This document shows positions 4,358 through 5,074 of a stretch of DNA of 5,074 nucleotides, piece by piece. Made by a program: the position numbers and the translations under genes. The stretch covers positions 1 through 5,074 of the forward strand of contig DBWU01000077.1 of assembly GCA_002309395.1 (NCBI GenBank), written 5' to 3'. Positions within the stretch are counted from its first letter, which is position 1. Every line of letters starts with the position of its first letter. This DNA is from Oscillospiraceae bacterium UBA1230. GTDB taxonomy: Bacteria; Bacillota; Clostridia; Oscillospirales; Oscillospiraceae. The notes beneath the pieces are model-generated. The model did not search any database. It saw nothing but the letters and a program-made list of their open reading frames with translations, and was not told where the DNA came from.

Positions 4358-5074
4358 TCAGCCTACGATCTCGCCGTTGGCTTCCCGCTCGGCGACCTCT
4401 TTCAAAGCGTCCTTGCGGCTGAGGTTCACGCGGCCCTTTTCATCGATCTCCACGACCTTGACCCACGTCATGTCGCCGATCTTCAACACGTCCTCCACCT
4501 TGTCGATGCGCTTATCGCACACCTTGGAGATGTGGCAAAGACCGTCCTTGCCCGGGGCCAGCTCGATGAACGCGCCGAGCTGGGCGTTGTTCTGCTTACT
4601 GGTGAGGTAGCTGATGACGCGACCGTAGTACAGCTGACCCACTTCGGGAACGAACACGATCTCGTCGATGAACTTCTTCGCCATCTCACAGCTCTCCGCG
4701 TTGGGGGAGGCGATATGGATGGTGCCGTCCTCGTCAATATCCACCTTGGCGCCGGATTCCGCCACGATCTTCTGGATCACACTGCCGCCCTTGCCGATCA
4801 CGTCGCGGATCTTATCGGGGTCGATGTGCATGGTGATCATTTTCGGCGCATAGGGGCTCAACTCCTGCCGCGGCTCGGCGATCACCGGCAGCATGATCTG
4901 GTCAAGGATCTGTACCCGTGCGTCATAGGTAATATCCAGCGCGTTGCGGATGATCTCCATGGTCAAACCGTCGTTCTTCAGGTCCATCTGGATCGCGGTG
5001 ATACCCTTCTTGGTACCTGCCACTTTGAAGTCCATCTCGCCGTGGAAATCCTCCACGCCCTGAATGTCGATAAA
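4358..5074 (-). CDS. pnp: Polyribonucleotide nucleotidyltransferase (PNPase), C-terminal part, N-terminus beyond window edge
   Basis: PNPase is a trimeric cytoplasmic 3'-5' phosphorolytic exoribonuclease acting in mRNA turnover. The window holds its last 238 residues; full proteins are about 700. In local numbering (residue 1 at 5074): residues 1-62 are the end of the second RNase PH domain, with EDFHGEMDFKVAGT at 8-21 and QMDLK at 29-33; the KH domain covers about 79-125, with the G94-K-G-G97 RNA-binding loop and AESGAKVDIDEDGTI at 105-119; the S1 domain covers about 144-222, from VGQLYYGRV through GAFIELAPGKDGLCHIS to RVNLSRKDAL. The family usually has HLGDMDFK at the metal-binding acidic site; here it is FHGEMDFK, a conservative Asp-to-Glu change. 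A short tail rich in E and K follows S1, ending in GEIVG. The stop TGA is at 4360-4358. In many bacteria rpsO lies upstream of pnp; that side is outside the window. Confidence 0.97.
   Translation of the reverse strand, partial: FIDIQGVEDFHGEMDFKVAGTKKGITAIQMDLKNDGLTMEIIRNALDITYDARVQILDQIMLPVIAEPRQELSPYAPKMITMHIDPDKIRDVIGKGGSVIQKIVAESGAKVDIDEDGTIHIASPNAESCEMAKKFIDEIVFVPEVGQLYYGRVISYLTSKQNNAQLGAFIELAPGKDGLCHISKVCDKRIDKVEDVLKIGDMTWVKVVEIDEKGRVNLSRKDALKEVAEREANGEIVG

Noticed and set aside
1..5074. CRISPR array, tRNA, rRNA, transposase or integrase
   Set aside because: No regularly spaced direct repeats, cloverleaf sequences or recombinase motifs were seen.

Overview
The window looks like a chromosomal segment of a fairly GC-rich anaerobic member of the Bacillota, probably a Clostridia/Oscillospiraceae-type bacterium. 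The basis is the style of the PNPase and MnmE proteins, the AGGAG-type ribosome binding sites, and a stand-alone 3-hydroxyacyl-CoA dehydrogenase of the kind found in butyrate-type metabolism. This placement is inference from protein style and was not tested by a search. Both ends cut through housekeeping genes: mnmE at the left lacks its C-terminus, and pnp at the right lacks its N-terminal two thirds. Both are on the minus strand.

Layout from left to right: (1) mnmE, tRNA-U34 modification GTPase, minus, 1-1115, with a good proximal promoter at 1163-1191. (2) A 185-bp intergenic region with a second, strong minus-strand promoter (TTGACA/TATATT). Its spacer and -10 lie inside a 35-bp near-perfect palindrome (1234-1268), and its -35 overlaps a second palindrome (1271-1285). 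(3) A 70-residue XRE/Cro-type repressor, minus, 1301-1513. (4) A divergent control region with a near-consensus plus-strand promoter whose spacer and -10 carry an inverted repeat, plus a direct repeat ATTATCTA. (5) The only plus-strand gene, 1643-2281: a zinc-ribbon, one-transmembrane, DUF4352-type envelope protein with AT-richer coding than its neighbours. (6) A strong hairpin between convergent genes, probably a terminator. (7) A 3-hydroxyacyl-CoA dehydrogenase, minus, 2408-3379, with its own TTGACT/TATGCT promoter. (8) A gene-free stretch of about 300 bp holding a small palindrome, an interlaced (pseudoknot-type) pair of inverted repeats, and a 19-bp perfect hairpin whose core matches the hairpin at 2299-2326. 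(9) An unrecognised two-transmembrane protein, minus, 3686-4249. (10) The pnp 3' end.

mnmE and pnp are ordinary core genes. The accessory part is 1116-2330: a small repressor and a divergent membrane protein, with palindromes on both sides of the repressor gene that share the string TATCTAA. The simplest model is a self-contained regulator/target pair in which the XRE protein controls the divergent DUF4352 gene and perhaps also the strong promoter facing mnmE. That model is inference. No CRISPR array, tRNA, rRNA, transposase or integrase was seen.
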